Made by a program: the position numbers and the translations under genes
Part shown: positions 25,643-34,245 of the stretch, piece by piece
Position numbering within the stretch: the stretch's first letter is position 1
Layout of the letters: each line of letters starts with the position of its first letter
Notes under the pieces: model-generated
What the model saw: only the letters and a program-made list of their open reading frames with translations
What the model was told of the DNA's origin: nothing
Databases searched by the model: none
NCBI RefSeq assembly: GCF_030812475.1
Contig: NZ_JAUSSR010000018.1
Span: 1 to 64,000 of the forward strand
Direction of reading: 5' to 3'
Length of the DNA stretch: 64,000 nt
From: Pseudomonas lini
GTDB taxonomy: Bacteria > Pseudomonadota > Gammaproteobacteria > Pseudomonadales > Pseudomonadaceae

Positions 25643-27325
25643 TCAAGCCGTGGCTTTCTGCGCTTTGGTTTCGCTGTTGGGCGGGCCGGCGAACTGGGTG
25701 GCGAAGCTGCCGACGGCGAGCATGTCGACTTCCAGCAGGAACGGACCGGGTTGCGCCAATGCGCCGTCGACCACGCGACCGAGATCCTTCAGGTCGGTGA
25801 CCAGGCCGTGGCGCAGGTTCAGCGATTCGGCCAGCTTGGAATAATCCGGGGTGTGCAGGTCGACGTAGCAGTGACGGCTGCCGTAGACCGCATCCTGAAT
25901 GTTGCGGATCACGCCGTAGCGCTGGTCGTTCATCAGCAGGATCACCACGTTGGCCTTCTCTTGCACCAGGGTCGCCAGCTCGCCGAGGTTGAGGATGAAA
26001 CCGCCGTCACCGGCCAGGGCGAAGACCTTGCGCTCAGGCGCCGTTTCCGCCGCCGCGACTGCTGCGCCAATACCCATCGACAAGCCCTGGCCAATGCCAC
26101 CGCCGAGGGCATGCACGCCGGCGCGTGGGTGGTACAACGTCAGCAGGCGGTTGCCCCAGATGCTGTTGGACAGCGTGACGTCGCGTACCCAGGAGAAATT
26201 GCGCCCGGTGAGGGCTTGCAGCTGTTCAACCATGGCCGAGTAGGGACCGAGGTCGGCGATCAGTTGTGTGCGGGATTTTTCGCGAACGGCCTTGAGTTCG
26301 GCGAGGAACGTCGAGTCGATCTGCAAGCGACCTTCCAGGCGATCCGCCAGGCCTTCAAGGGCCAGTGCCGCGTCACCGCAGATGAACAGCTCGCTGTTGT
26401 AGCTGCGACCTTCGATGGCCGGGTTGGCGTCGATGCGCAAGGTGTTGCGCGGCAACTTCAGCGCGTATTTGAAGGTCTCGTTGCTGCGCAGGCGGGAACC
26501 GGCGATCAGCAAGGCATCGCAGCTTTGCAGGAACTGCTCCACCAATTTGTTCTGCGAGAACGCGCCGAGGCAGCGTTCGTCATCTTCGTTGACCACCCCG
26601 CGACCTTGAGTCGAAGTGATCACGCCAACGCCCATGTCCAGCAGGCGTTTTACTTGCGGGCCGGCATGCCGTGCGCCGCCGCCCAGCCACAGCAGGGGAC
26701 GGGTGGCACTGGCCAGGCGCTCGGCGACCAGGTCCAGCGCTTCAGGCGCAGGTACGGCCACCGGTATCGGCAGCGGCGACAGGTCGGTCGGCATCGGGAT
26801 AAAGGTCGACTGGATGTCGATCGGGATTTCCACGCTCACCGGTCCGGTCGGCGCGGTCAGTGCGGTCTGCACGGCCAGCTTCAGGGTGCTGATCGCGGTT
26901 TCGACGCTGCGCACCCGGAACGCGGCCTTCGACACGGCCTTGAGCATGGTCAGCTGATCGCGGGCTTCGTGGATGTAGGCGAATTCCTGATCCAGGTACG
27001 GCGTTTCGATCTGGCCGGTGATGTGCAGCAACGGCGTGCCGGCGGTCAGTGCTTCGACCAGAGCTCCGGCGGCGTTACCGGCCGCGGTACCGGTGGACGT
27101 CAGGCACACGCCCAGGCCACCGGTGGTGCGGGCATAGGCATCGGCCATGTTGGTGGCGCCGGCTTCACCCCGGGCCATGACGAAGCGGATATTGCCGCGC
27201 ACGGCGAACGCATCGAGGATCGGCATGTTGTGGATCGAGATCACGCCGAACGCGGCCTTGACGTCGCACTGCTCGAGAAACGCGGTGATGGCGGCGCCAA
27301 CGGTGACAGTATTTTCATTACGCAT
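25643..27325 (-). CDS. Thiamine-diphosphate-dependent enzyme (acetolactate synthase/decarboxylase type)
   Basis: The ATG at 27325 overlaps the last codons of the SDR gene by 8 bases and has CGGAGG upstream; the product has 560 residues. The catalytic Glu lies in MARGEAGATNMADAYAR and the ThDP motif GDGGFILNLGELATLVQ continues to NDQRYG. Between them a central Rossmann-like domain (PLLWLGGGARHAGPQ) is present. The family includes acetolactate synthases, benzoylformate decarboxylase and oxalyl-CoA decarboxylase. The position after an SDR and before AspDH and ALDH favours a 2-oxo acid decarboxylase giving an aldehyde for the ALDH; that is inference. Confidence 0.9.
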   Translation of the reverse strand: MRNENTVTVGAAITAFLEQCDVKAAFGVISIHNMPILDAFAVRGNIRFVMARGEAGATNMADAYARTTGGLGVCLTSTGTAAGNAAGALVEALTAGTPLLHITGQIETPYLDQEFAYIHEARDQLTMLKAVSKAAFRVRSVETAISTLKLAVQTALTAPTGPVSVEIPIDIQSTFIPMPTDLSPLPIPVAVPAPEALDLVAERLASATRPLLWLGGGARHAGPQVKRLLDMGVGVITSTQGRGVVNEDDERCLGAFSQNKLVEQFLQSCDALLIAGSRLRSNETFKYALKLPRNTLRIDANPAIEGRSYNSELFICGDAALALEGLADRLEGRLQIDSTFLAELKAVREKSRTQLIADLGPYSAMVEQLQALTGRNFSWVRDVTLSNSIWGNRLLTLYHPRAGVHALGGGIGQGLSMGIGAAVAAAETAPERKVFALAGDGGFILNLGELATLVQEKANVVILLMNDQRYGVIRNIQDAVYGSRHCYVDLHTPDYSKLAESLNLRHGLVTDLKDLGRVVDGALAQPGPFLLEVDMLAVGSFATQFAGPPNSETKAQKATA

Positions 27326-28115
27326 GGCGGGACAGGCCTCCGGAAACATCGATATGGCTGCCTGTGGTGTAAGCCGACAGAGGCGAGGCCAGGAACAGGA
27401 TCGCGCGGGCCGCTTCAATCGGCAGGCCCAGGCGCCCCAAGGGAATATGTTTTTGTTGAGCCAGGCGGGCGGTCCATTGGCTCCAGTCCAGCTCGCGCTC
27501 TTCGCGGGCTTCGAAACGTCGGCGCCATTGCCCGGACTCGACCAGGCCAATCAGGATGCCGTTGACCCGAATGCCATCGACGGCGAACTCGGTAGCCATC
27601 GAGCGCACCAGGTTCATCACCCCGGCACGGGCGGCCGAGGTGGCGACCATGTGCGGCTCCGGCTGGCTGGCCAACAGCGAATTGACGCAGACGATGGCGG
27701 CGTGCGGTTCACCTTGCAGTTGCGCCTTGAAGGCACGAACCGGGTTGATCACAGAGAAGAATTTCAGGTTCAGCTCTTCGGTCCAGGCGCTGTCAGTGGT
27801 GTCGGCGAAGGTCGATACCCGACCTTGTCCGGCGTTGTTGATCAGCACGCTGGCCGGCCCCAATGCGGCCAGGCTGGCGGCGGCAAAGGCATTGACCGAG
27901 TCGGCATCGAGCACGTTGCACACCCGGGCCAGCAACCGCGCCTCGGGGAAGCGTTGGCGCAAGGCGGCTTCGACACTGCGCAGGCGGTCTTCATCGCGGC
28001 CGCAGAAGGCTACGGCGGCGCCGGCTTCGAGCAGCAACTCGACACAGGCCAGGCCAATCCCCGAGGAGCCGCCGGTCACGATGGCCGTGCTGTCTTGCAG
28101 TTGATAGAAACTCAT
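27318..28115 (-). CDS. SDR-family protein with TxxxR in place of YxxxK
   Basis: 265 residues. The cofactor motif TGGSSGIGLA and the NNAG motif (LINNAGQGRV) are normal for short-chain dehydrogenases. The catalytic segment reads VATSAARAGVMNLVRS: Thr stands where the proton-donating Tyr is expected and Arg where Lys is. The DNA is unambiguous there (acc tcg gcc gcc cgt). A Ser in CVNSLLAS takes the third position. It may use another mechanism or be non-catalytic. The C-terminus (YTTGSHIDVSGGLSRHA) is typical. It starts 2 bases after IclR ends and overlaps the ThDP enzyme. Confidence 0.88.
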   Translation of the reverse strand: MSFYQLQDSTAIVTGGSSGIGLACVELLLEAGAAVAFCGRDEDRLRSVEAALRQRFPEARLLARVCNVLDADSVNAFAAASLAALGPASVLINNAGQGRVSTFADTTDSAWTEELNLKFFSVINPVRAFKAQLQGEPHAAIVCVNSLLASQPEPHMVATSAARAGVMNLVRSMATEFAVDGIRVNGILIGLVESGQWRRRFEAREERELDWSQWTARLAQQKHIPLGRLGLPIEAARAILFLASPLSAYTTGSHIDVSGGLSRHA

Positions 28116-28116
28116 C

Positions 28117-28953
28117 TCAATCCCTCATCAGGGCGGTCACGCGGTGCTGGCCGTCGTGGCCGGCAGCGCTGTTATAGTCGAGCAACCGCGACAGCTCGTC
28201 GGCGCTGCGGCGCACCTGCAGGAGCAATTCGTTGAAGTTGACGTGGGCGATCTGCGTGGTCGGAATGGTCACGCCCAGGGCCGCGACGATCTGCCCGGAT
28301 TGATCGCGCACCGGTGCGGCGACGGTGGAAATGGCCGACTCGAAGAAGCCTTCACCGCTGACAAACCCGCGCTGACGGTCGGCTTGGACCATGTCGAACA
28401 GCTCCATCACGGTCTTCGGCGTGCAGGGCGAGAACTGCTCCAGATGATCTTCCGGGTACAGCTCGCGCAGCTCGGCCAGCGACAGGTCTTCGAGCAGGAT
28501 GCGCCCCAGGACCGTGGCGTGGGCGGGCAGGCGGGTGCCGACATTCACCGCGCTGGAGAACACCGACGGCGGCGAGACCTTGGCCACGTACACGATCGAG
28601 CGGCCGTCGCGCACCACCAGGTTGCTCGGGTAGTTGAGGCGGTCGCACAGGCGGGCCAGCAGCGGCTGGCCGAGCTCGGTCAGTTCCAGCGAGGCCAGGT
28701 ATTCGAAGCCCAGGCGCAGCACCGACATGCCCAGGCGATATTCATTGCCGCTGCGGGTGACGAAGCCCATGGTTTCCAGGGTCGTCAGCAAGCGGAAAAT
28801 CGTCGAACGTGGCAATGCCAGGCGGCGGGCCAGTTCCGGCGCGGTCAGCGTGCGGTTGCGCCGGCTGAACTCGCAGAGCAGCAGCAGGCCGCGCTCCAGA
28901 CCCGGCACGATGTATTTGTCCTGAGCGTCCTTCAGCAGATCTGAGTCGTTCAT
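28117..28953 (-). CDS. IclR-family regulator
   Basis: The start at 28953 overlaps the hydrolase stop (ATGA) and gives 278 residues. The winged HTH is at about 15-75: LERGLLLLCEFSRRNRTLTA, ELARRLALPRSTIFRLL, TLETMGFVTRSGNEYRLG. The C-terminal effector domain holds LPAHATVLGRILLEDLS and VAALGVTIPTTQ. IclR proteins bind palindromes of about 14-16 bp and respond to the pathway substrate. Encoded inside the operon, it would regulate its own synthesis; the palindromes at 33885-34143 are candidate sites. Confidence 0.92.
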   Translation of the reverse strand: MNDSDLLKDAQDKYIVPGLERGLLLLCEFSRRNRTLTAPELARRLALPRSTIFRLLTTLETMGFVTRSGNEYRLGMSVLRLGFEYLASLELTELGQPLLARLCDRLNYPSNLVVRDGRSIVYVAKVSPPSVFSSAVNVGTRLPAHATVLGRILLEDLSLAELRELYPEDHLEQFSPCTPKTVMELFDMVQADRQRGFVSGEGFFESAISTVAAPVRDQSGQIVAALGVTIPTTQIAHVNFNELLLQVRRSADELSRLLDYNSAAGHDGQHRVTALMRD

Positions 28954-29834
28954 AGCGATGCACCTGTCAGGGATTCGTTGATGGCACAGGCCAGGCGGCC
29001 CGCCACCACACAAGGTTGTTCGATGGGGCTGGCGTGCCCGGCATCGGCGATAAGGTTGAACGTGCCGCCCAGGGCCTTGGCCAGGGTCAGGCAGCTTTCG
29101 GGCGCTGTGATGCCATCGGCTTCACCGCAATGCACTTCGCACGGCATCGACAGCGGCGCGTGGCGCAATAGGTCATCGCCGCACAACAACTCAATGGCCT
29201 GGCGATAGCCCTCGGGATTGAGCCGGGCCATGTTCCATTGCACCCAGGCGTGCGCCTTGGGGCTGGCGTTGGGCGAGAGCATGTAGGCACTGCGCTGCTC
29301 GGCCATGCCCTGGATGCCCAGTTGATCCAGGGCACGCAGGCGTTTGTTGCGCACTTCCTGGCGCTGCAGAGCGCGCGCTGGATGGCCGTAGCCCTGGGCC
29401 GGGCTGATCAACACCAGGCGGCTGATGCGCTGTTGGTGCACGCCGCTGGCAAAGGCGGTGGCGGTGATCGCGCCCAGGGAGTGCCCCACCAGCACACACC
29501 GCTGGATGTCCAAGGCGTCGAGCATCTGCAGCAGCCGTTCGGCGTAGTCCGAAGCGTCCGGAGCCAACGCCCTCAAAGGCGTGGAGTCGCCATAGCCGGG
29601 CGCGTCCCAGGTAATCACCCGGGCACTCTGGCCCAGCTCCTGCGCCACCTGCAGCCACGACGCCGAGCCCGAGCCGATCCCGTGCAGCAACACGATGGCC
29701 GGCCCGGCCCCGCATTCGCGCACGGCCTGGCGGGCGCCTGCAAGCTCCAGCGTGCGCTGGGGAAAGTGCAGGGCCAGCTGGGCCTGGAGGTCGGCCGTGA
29801 GTGAGGGTACGAGCGTGTCGATGGCGTGCAACAT
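28950..29834 (-). CDS. Alpha/beta hydrolase
   Basis: 294 residues with oxyanion region LLHGIGSGSASWLQ, DAPGYGDS, nucleophile elbow VGHSLGAITAT (Ser ~118), acid in GEADGITAPE and His in DAGHASPIEQP. This is the layout of C-C bond hydrolases of meta-cleavage pathways and of esterases. Given a ring-cleaving VOC protein in the same operon, hydrolysis of a ring-fission product is a reasonable guess; an ester or lactone hydrolase is equally possible. Confidence 0.88.
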   Translation of the reverse strand: MLHAIDTLVPSLTADLQAQLALHFPQRTLELAGARQAVRECGAGPAIVLLHGIGSGSASWLQVAQELGQSARVITWDAPGYGDSTPLRALAPDASDYAERLLQMLDALDIQRCVLVGHSLGAITATAFASGVHQQRISRLVLISPAQGYGHPARALQRQEVRNKRLRALDQLGIQGMAEQRSAYMLSPNASPKAHAWVQWNMARLNPEGYRQAIELLCGDDLLRHAPLSMPCEVHCGEADGITAPESCLTLAKALGGTFNLIADAGHASPIEQPCVVAGRLACAINESLTGASL

Positions 29835-29838
29835 GGGT

Positions 29839-30390
29839 TTATCCGCGCTTGATCGAGGCCAGGGGATGTTCTGGCGGGTAGGTCGGGGTGACGGGTTTTT
29901 TCGCGCCGAGCATCACGCACATCAGCGCGTCTTCATCGCCGATGTTGATCTCTTCGCGGTACACGCCGGGCGGCACGGAAATCACGTCGCGGTCGGTGAG
30001 GATGGTTTCGAAACGCTCACCGTCCTTTTCGATCACCACCTTGAGTTTGCCGCGCAGCACGAAGAACACTTCTTCCACGTCGGTGTGCAGGTGCGGCGGG
30101 CCTTCGTGACCGGCCGGAATCACCATGGTGGAGAAGGTGAAGTTCTCCGACGGAATTGTGTTCATGTCAGTGCTGACGCCGGTGCCACCGGTGCCGATGT
30201 AGCGCATTTGCGCGCGGCGGAATTTCGGGTCGTAGTCGGCCTGGAATTTCAGGGCGTTCCAGTCGTACTTGCGCGTCTCGTAGCGGGCGATGCGGGTTTG
30301 CATCCAGCTTGCAAGGTCGCTGCCGGCGGGTTGTTCCCAGCTTTTCGGGGTGGCTTGCTGTGAAGATGAGTGTGCAGATAGATCGGTCAT
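29839..30390 (-). CDS. Cupin-domain protein
   Basis: The ATG at 30390 follows AGGAG by six bases and gives 183 residues. The cupin core starts at about 90: motif 1 GPPHLHTDVEEVFFVLRG carries the two His and a Glu of the metal site. Motif 2 reads VPPGVYREEINIG, with Arg where the fourth ligand His normally stands, so metal binding may be incomplete. The N-terminal ~60 residues are extra. Possible roles are isomerase, dioxygenase or effector binding; it is co-transcribed with the SDR upstream (13-base gap). Confidence 0.82.
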   Translation of the reverse strand: MTDLSAHSSSQQATPKSWEQPAGSDLASWMQTRIARYETRKYDWNALKFQADYDPKFRRAQMRYIGTGGTGVSTDMNTIPSENFTFSTMVIPAGHEGPPHLHTDVEEVFFVLRGKLKVVIEKDGERFETILTDRDVISVPPGVYREEINIGDEDALMCVMLGAKKPVTPTYPPEHPLASIKRG

Positions 30391-30403
30391 GTCAGTCTCC
30401 TGA

Positions 30404-31171
30404 TCAAGGCATGACGAACCCGCCGTTGACCGGCAGGGTTTGTCCAGTGATGAAACGGGCGAGGTCGGACAGCGCGAACAGCACGGCGCCGCTGACGTCT
30501 TCGGGAAGTTGTGGGCGCTGAATCGCCCGCTGGTCGTTGTACAAGCGGTGACGCGCTTCGGGCACGTAGGCGGTGGCTTCGACCAGCACCAGGCCGGGCG
30601 CGATGGCATTGACCGTGACGTTGTCGCCGCCCAGTTCCCGGGCCAGGCTGCGGGTCATGGCGATGATCGCGCCTTTGCTGGCGACATAGGCCAACAGGTT
30701 CGGCGCGCCCCACAGCGGGGTGTCGGACGCCAGGTTGACGATGGCGCCATGGCCACTGGCGCGCAGGGCCGGCAGGCAAGCCTTGGTCATCAGCCAGGTG
30801 CCGCGCACATTGACCTGCATCACCTGGTCCCAGGTATCGAGGCTCAGCTCTTCGCAGGTCTTGCCGCCGGAATTGGTGATCGACGCGTTGTTCACCAGGC
30901 CGTCCAGCCCCCCGAGCAAACGAGTGGTTTCAGCGATGCAGGCATCGATCGAATCCGGTTGTGCCAGGTCCACGGTCACGCCATGAACGGTCAGGCCTTC
31001 AGCGACCAGTTCGGCGGCCGACTGCTGGACGCGCTCGGCGAGAATGTCGGCGATCACCACCTGGGCACCGGCGCGGCCGATGGCCTGGGCGAAGGCGTAA
31101 CCCAGGCCGCGGGCGCCACCGGTGACCAGCACGCGACGGCCTTCGAGCAAACGATTGAGGGCCGTCATCAT
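30404..31171 (-). CDS. Short-chain dehydrogenase/reductase
   Basis: 255 residues with TGGARGLGYAFA (cofactor), LVNNASITNSGG, and the active site Ser in VNLASDTPLWG with YVASKGA (Tyr-x3-Lys), then NAIAPGLVLVEAT and the ending FITGQTLPVNGGFVMP. It is a classical, catalytically complete NAD(P)-dependent oxidoreductase for an alcohol or diol. A 4-base ATGA overlap couples it to the ABC permease gene. Confidence 0.92.
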   Translation of the reverse strand: MMTALNRLLEGRRVLVTGGARGLGYAFAQAIGRAGAQVVIADILAERVQQSAAELVAEGLTVHGVTVDLAQPDSIDACIAETTRLLGGLDGLVNNASITNSGGKTCEELSLDTWDQVMQVNVRGTWLMTKACLPALRASGHGAIVNLASDTPLWGAPNLLAYVASKGAIIAMTRSLARELGGDNVTVNAIAPGLVLVEATAYVPEARHRLYNDQRAIQRPQLPEDVSGAVLFALSDLARFITGQTLPVNGGFVMP

Positions 31172-31944
31172 TGAGTACTCAGCATGGCTTTGGGCATGTA
31201 GTGCAGGATGCGTTTCTCGGCCCAGACCACCGCGCCGTAAGCAAGTACACCGATCAGGGTCAGCATGACGATGGCGACAAACACGCCCGCGGTATTGCCC
31301 TGGCCTTCGGCATCCACCAGCAGGAAGCCCAGGCCCTGGTTGCCGCCGACCAGCTCACCGACGGTGACGCCGATCACGGCCAGGGTCGAGGCAATGCGCA
31401 GACCGGAGAACAACGCGGCCATGGCCGACGGAAATTCCACCAGGCGGAAAATCTGCCAGCGGCTGGCGTTCATGGTCCGCACGAGGTTGATCATGTCCGG
31501 GTCCACGGTGCGGATCGCCGACAGCACGTTGATCATCACCGGGAAGAACACGATCAGGATGGCGATCAGGATCTTCGGGTAGATGGTGTAGCCCAGCCAC
31601 ATCACGAACAGCGGTGCGAAGGCGACTTTCGGCGCGATCTGCAGCGCCAGGATGTACGGCGACAGCATGGCTTCAGCGGCGGGCGAGAGACCCAGCGACA
31701 CGCCGATCGCCACGCCGAGCAGGGCGCCCAGGCCGAAGCCGACGATGATCTCGAACGCGGTGATCAAGGTGTGCTGCAGCAGGCCGCCGGTCTGCCACAT
31801 CACCACGCTTTCCTGGGCCACGCGGCTCAGTTGCGGCATGACGAACTCGGGCATGCCGAGCAGTCCCGGGCCCCATTGCCAGAGCACCAGGAACAGGACC
31901 AGCAGGGCGACGCTGCCGAGCATGGAGTTATTGAGGTTTTTCAT
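31168..31944 (-). CDS. ABC transporter permease (SsuC/TauC type)
   Basis: 258 residues with six predicted membrane helices: the first is LGSVALLVLFLVLWQWGPG and the last ends before YMPKAMLSTQ. The ATPase-contact (EAA-like) loop is MNASRWQIFRLVEFPSAMAA. It belongs with the nitrate/sulfonate/taurine/aromatic-type importers. It lies ~28 bases after the binding-protein gene and overlaps the SDR gene, so it is part of the operon. Confidence 0.92.
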   Translation of the reverse strand: MKNLNNSMLGSVALLVLFLVLWQWGPGLLGMPEFVMPQLSRVAQESVVMWQTGGLLQHTLITAFEIIVGFGLGALLGVAIGVSLGLSPAAEAMLSPYILALQIAPKVAFAPLFVMWLGYTIYPKILIAILIVFFPVMINVLSAIRTVDPDMINLVRTMNASRWQIFRLVEFPSAMAALFSGLRIASTLAVIGVTVGELVGGNQGLGFLLVDAEGQGNTAGVFVAIVMLTLIGVLAYGAVVWAEKRILHYMPKAMLSTQ

Positions 31945-31972
31945 CGTGTCGTTACCTTGTTGTCACTGACCG

Positions 31973-32974
31973 TCATTGCGCGGCGGTTTGGGTGTCGATG
32001 AACTGGTTGGTGTACAGGTCGTCGAGCTTCGGCTCCTGGGTGACGATGCCTTCGCTGACATAGAACTGGCGGACCGCTTCCAGTCGGGCCGGATCGATGC
32101 GGCCCAATACGGTCTGGTTGGCATAGACATGCTCGACATAGAGCTTGAAGATTTTCTCCAGCGAATCTTCCTTGCCGGCATAGGCGGGGACAGCCTTGGC
32201 GAAAGTCACGGCGGCAGCGCGTGGGTCCGCAATGATGTCGCGCATGCCCTGCAGCGTTGCCTGGACCGTGCCGCGAACAATGTCCGGGTGATGCTTGATG
32301 GCGTCGTCGGAGGCGATGATCGACTGGGCCATGCTTTCGAAAATCTGCGATTGCGGGATCAGCTTGATCTTCATCCCTGCTTCTTCGGCGTTGACCACCC
32401 AATCCGGCACGCCGGCCATGGCCTCGGCTTTGTCCGCCGAGAACAATTGCCAGACACCTGCCGGGCCGGCAGCCTGGATATTCACATCGTTTTTGCTCAG
32501 GCCGGCTTTACGCAGGGAGGCAAGCAGGGCGTAGTAGGTGGTGTCCGAGTAAGACATCACCGTCATTGTCTTGCCCTTGAGATCGGTGATCGAGTTAATG
32601 TTTGCGTCGGCATTGGTGGCAATCATCGTCACGCCGCCGGCACCCAGCACCGCGACCGCGCGTACCGGTATTCCATTGGCCCGCACCACAATCGGCGTAT
32701 CACCGAGGGCGCCACCGAGCATGGCGTTACCGGCCCCGATCTGCTTCGCGACATCCACACCGCCCTTGGCCGCGATGAACTTCATGTTCAGGTTCCGGGC
32801 GGCGTAGTAACCCTTTTGCTGGGCGATGATCCACGGCGCGAACGCCGGCAGGTTAGGCGGTGCCGGTAACAAATAGGTCACGTCGGTCGACTGCGCCTGG
32901 GCAGCAAAGGCCAGGCCCAGGCCGAGCGCAACGGCGCTGGCCTGGCTGAAACGTTGAAACAGAGACTTGAGCAT
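31973..32974 (-). CDS. ABC transporter substrate-binding protein (NMT1/SsuA type)
   Basis: The start at 32974 follows AGGAG by five bases. A signal peptide (MLKSLFQRFSQASAVALGLG to AAQAQ) precedes ~305 mature residues of a type II periplasmic binding fold: AFAPWIIAQQKGYYAARNLN, KGGVDVAKQIGAGNAMLGG and DLKGKTMTVMSYSDTT. Relatives bind sulfonates, nitrate, thiamine precursors or aromatic acids, so the ligand cannot be named. It captures the operon's substrate in the periplasm. Confidence 0.92.
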   Translation of the reverse strand: MLKSLFQRFSQASAVALGLGLAFAAQAQSTDVTYLLPAPPNLPAFAPWIIAQQKGYYAARNLNMKFIAAKGGVDVAKQIGAGNAMLGGALGDTPIVVRANGIPVRAVAVLGAGGVTMIATNADANINSITDLKGKTMTVMSYSDTTYYALLASLRKAGLSKNDVNIQAAGPAGVWQLFSADKAEAMAGVPDWVVNAEEAGMKIKLIPQSQIFESMAQSIIASDDAIKHHPDIVRGTVQATLQGMRDIIADPRAAAVTFAKAVPAYAGKEDSLEKIFKLYVEHVYANQTVLGRIDPARLEAVRQFYVSEGIVTQEPKLDDLYTNQFIDTQTAAQ

Positions 32975-33013
32975 GAGTACTCCTGAAAAGGTTGATGGCC
33001 ACAAGGGCGTTGA

Positions 33014-33865
33014 TCAATGCAGTTCGGTGTCTTCGCCGACTTTCAGCAGTTCCATCAGGCGCCCGGCCAGCGGACCGATCTCCGGCAGCTTGCGACGCTC
33101 CAGCGGGTTGTCGCGAAACGGCAGGTCGACTGTGATTTCTTCGATGATGGTGCCGGGGCGGGCGCTCATGACCAGCAAGCGGTCGGACATGGCGATGGCT
33201 TCGATCAGGTCGTGGGTGATGAACAGGGCGGTTTTCTTTTCATCGAACAGCATCCGCGCCATGTCCTGCTGCAGGATCATCTTGGTCTGCGCATCCAGGG
33301 CCGAAAACGGCTCGTCGAGGAACAGCACCTGCGGATCGATGGCCAGGGTCCGGGCCAGGGCGGCACGCTGGCGCATGCCACCCGACAGCTGGAAGGGATA
33401 GTGGTCGGCAAAGCCTTGCAGGTGGCAGCGATCGAGCAGATCTTTGGCCACCGCCTGGCGCTTGGCGGCCGGCACGCCCTGGATTTCCAGGCCCAGTTCA
33501 ACGTTGCGGCGAATACTGCGCCACGGCATCAGCAGATCTTTTTGCAGCATGAACGCGACCTGGCGGACCGGCCCGGTGACGGCTTCACCGCCGACGAAGA
33601 CTTCGCCTTCGGTGGGGCGATACAGCCCGGATCCCATATTGAGGATGGTGCTCTTGCCGCAACCGGACGGGCCGATGATCGACACCACTTCACCGCGACG
33701 GATTTTGAAATTCACCTCGCGAATGGCGAACGGCGCTTCGGACTTTCCCTTGGCCGGAAAGCATTTGCCGACATTGCGGAATTCAATTTCGGTGGGCTCC
33801 GGATTGTCCTTGGGAGCGGGTTTATTCCATTGCGGGGCGACGGCGTACATCTCGTTCACAGCCAT
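33014..33865 (-). CDS. ABC transporter ATP-binding protein
   Basis: 283 residues with Walker A GPSGCGKST, Q-loop VAFMLQKDLLMPWRS, signature LSGGMRQRAALART, Walker B VLFLDEPFSALDAQ and switch His in ITHDLIEAIAM. The MPWRS after the Q-loop is typical of the SsuB/TauB subfamily. It is the first gene of the operon. Upstream lies an AT-rich region with three related palindromes. Confidence 0.94.
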   Translation of the reverse strand: MAVNEMYAVAPQWNKPAPKDNPEPTEIEFRNVGKCFPAKGKSEAPFAIREVNFKIRRGEVVSIIGPSGCGKSTILNMGSGLYRPTEGEVFVGGEAVTGPVRQVAFMLQKDLLMPWRSIRRNVELGLEIQGVPAAKRQAVAKDLLDRCHLQGFADHYPFQLSGGMRQRAALARTLAIDPQVLFLDEPFSALDAQTKMILQQDMARMLFDEKKTALFITHDLIEAIAMSDRLLVMSARPGTIIEEITVDLPFRDNPLERRKLPEIGPLAGRLMELLKVGEDTELH

Positions 33866-33884
33866 TGGGAAGGGTCTCTGGTCT

Positions 33885-33900
33885 GTTTTATATGTGATAC
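33885..33900. promoter_or_regulatory. Operator-like palindrome 1 (IclR candidate)
   Basis: GTTTTATATGTGATAC: two mismatches from the central copy GTTTCATATGTGAAAC. It ends about 20 bases before the ABC ATPase start region, compatible with repression. Confidence 0.5.
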
Positions 33901-34000
33901 GCCGTTTAGTGCATGAACAATGCCAGAGCTGTTAAAATTTTGTTTTTTGTAAAAAACTCCTTTGTTATTAGATGTTTAAGAAGAATTCAGTTTATTTCTA

Positions 34001-34020
34001 ACGTTTCATATGTGAAACGT
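34001..34020. promoter_or_regulatory. Operator-like palindrome 2, best copy (IclR candidate)
   Basis: ACGTTTCATATGTGAAACGT: 8-bp perfect arms around TATG. Size and symmetry fit IclR-family operators. Confidence 0.7.
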
Positions 34021-34127
34021 GGTTTCTTATTTGGCACGAAATTGCCCATCGACTGTGCGACGCGAGGAAAAATGCGAGTGCGCAGTGCCTTATTAGGTAA
34101 CGTCGAATGTCTGGAAAAAGCGAAATT

Positions 34128-34143
34128 GTTTCGTGTATGAAAC
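34128..34143. promoter_or_regulatory. Operator-like palindrome 3 (IclR candidate)
   Basis: GTTTCGTGTATGAAAC, with 5-bp perfect outer arms identical to the best copy. Confidence 0.55.
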
Positions 34144-34245
34144 GAAGGTGGGGACGCAACGCTCGGAGGTAACGCTGGCCGTCGTCGACTTGAGCGACAG
34201 CCGGCCAGGCCTTGGGTGGGGTGACGCTCACAGATTTGGCTTCAA

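Larger units (their letters stand above)
33866..34245. promoter_or_regulatory. Control region of the catabolic operon
   Basis: 380 AT-rich bases between the AraC gene and the first operon gene. It contains three palindromes of one type (33885-33900, 34001-34020, 34128-34143) and should hold the operon promoter; exact -10/-35 boxes are not assigned. Confidence 0.6.

Noticed and set aside
25598..27565. 655-codon frame opposite the ThDP enzyme
   Set aside because: Antisense shadow of a gene with all catalytic motifs; no family features.
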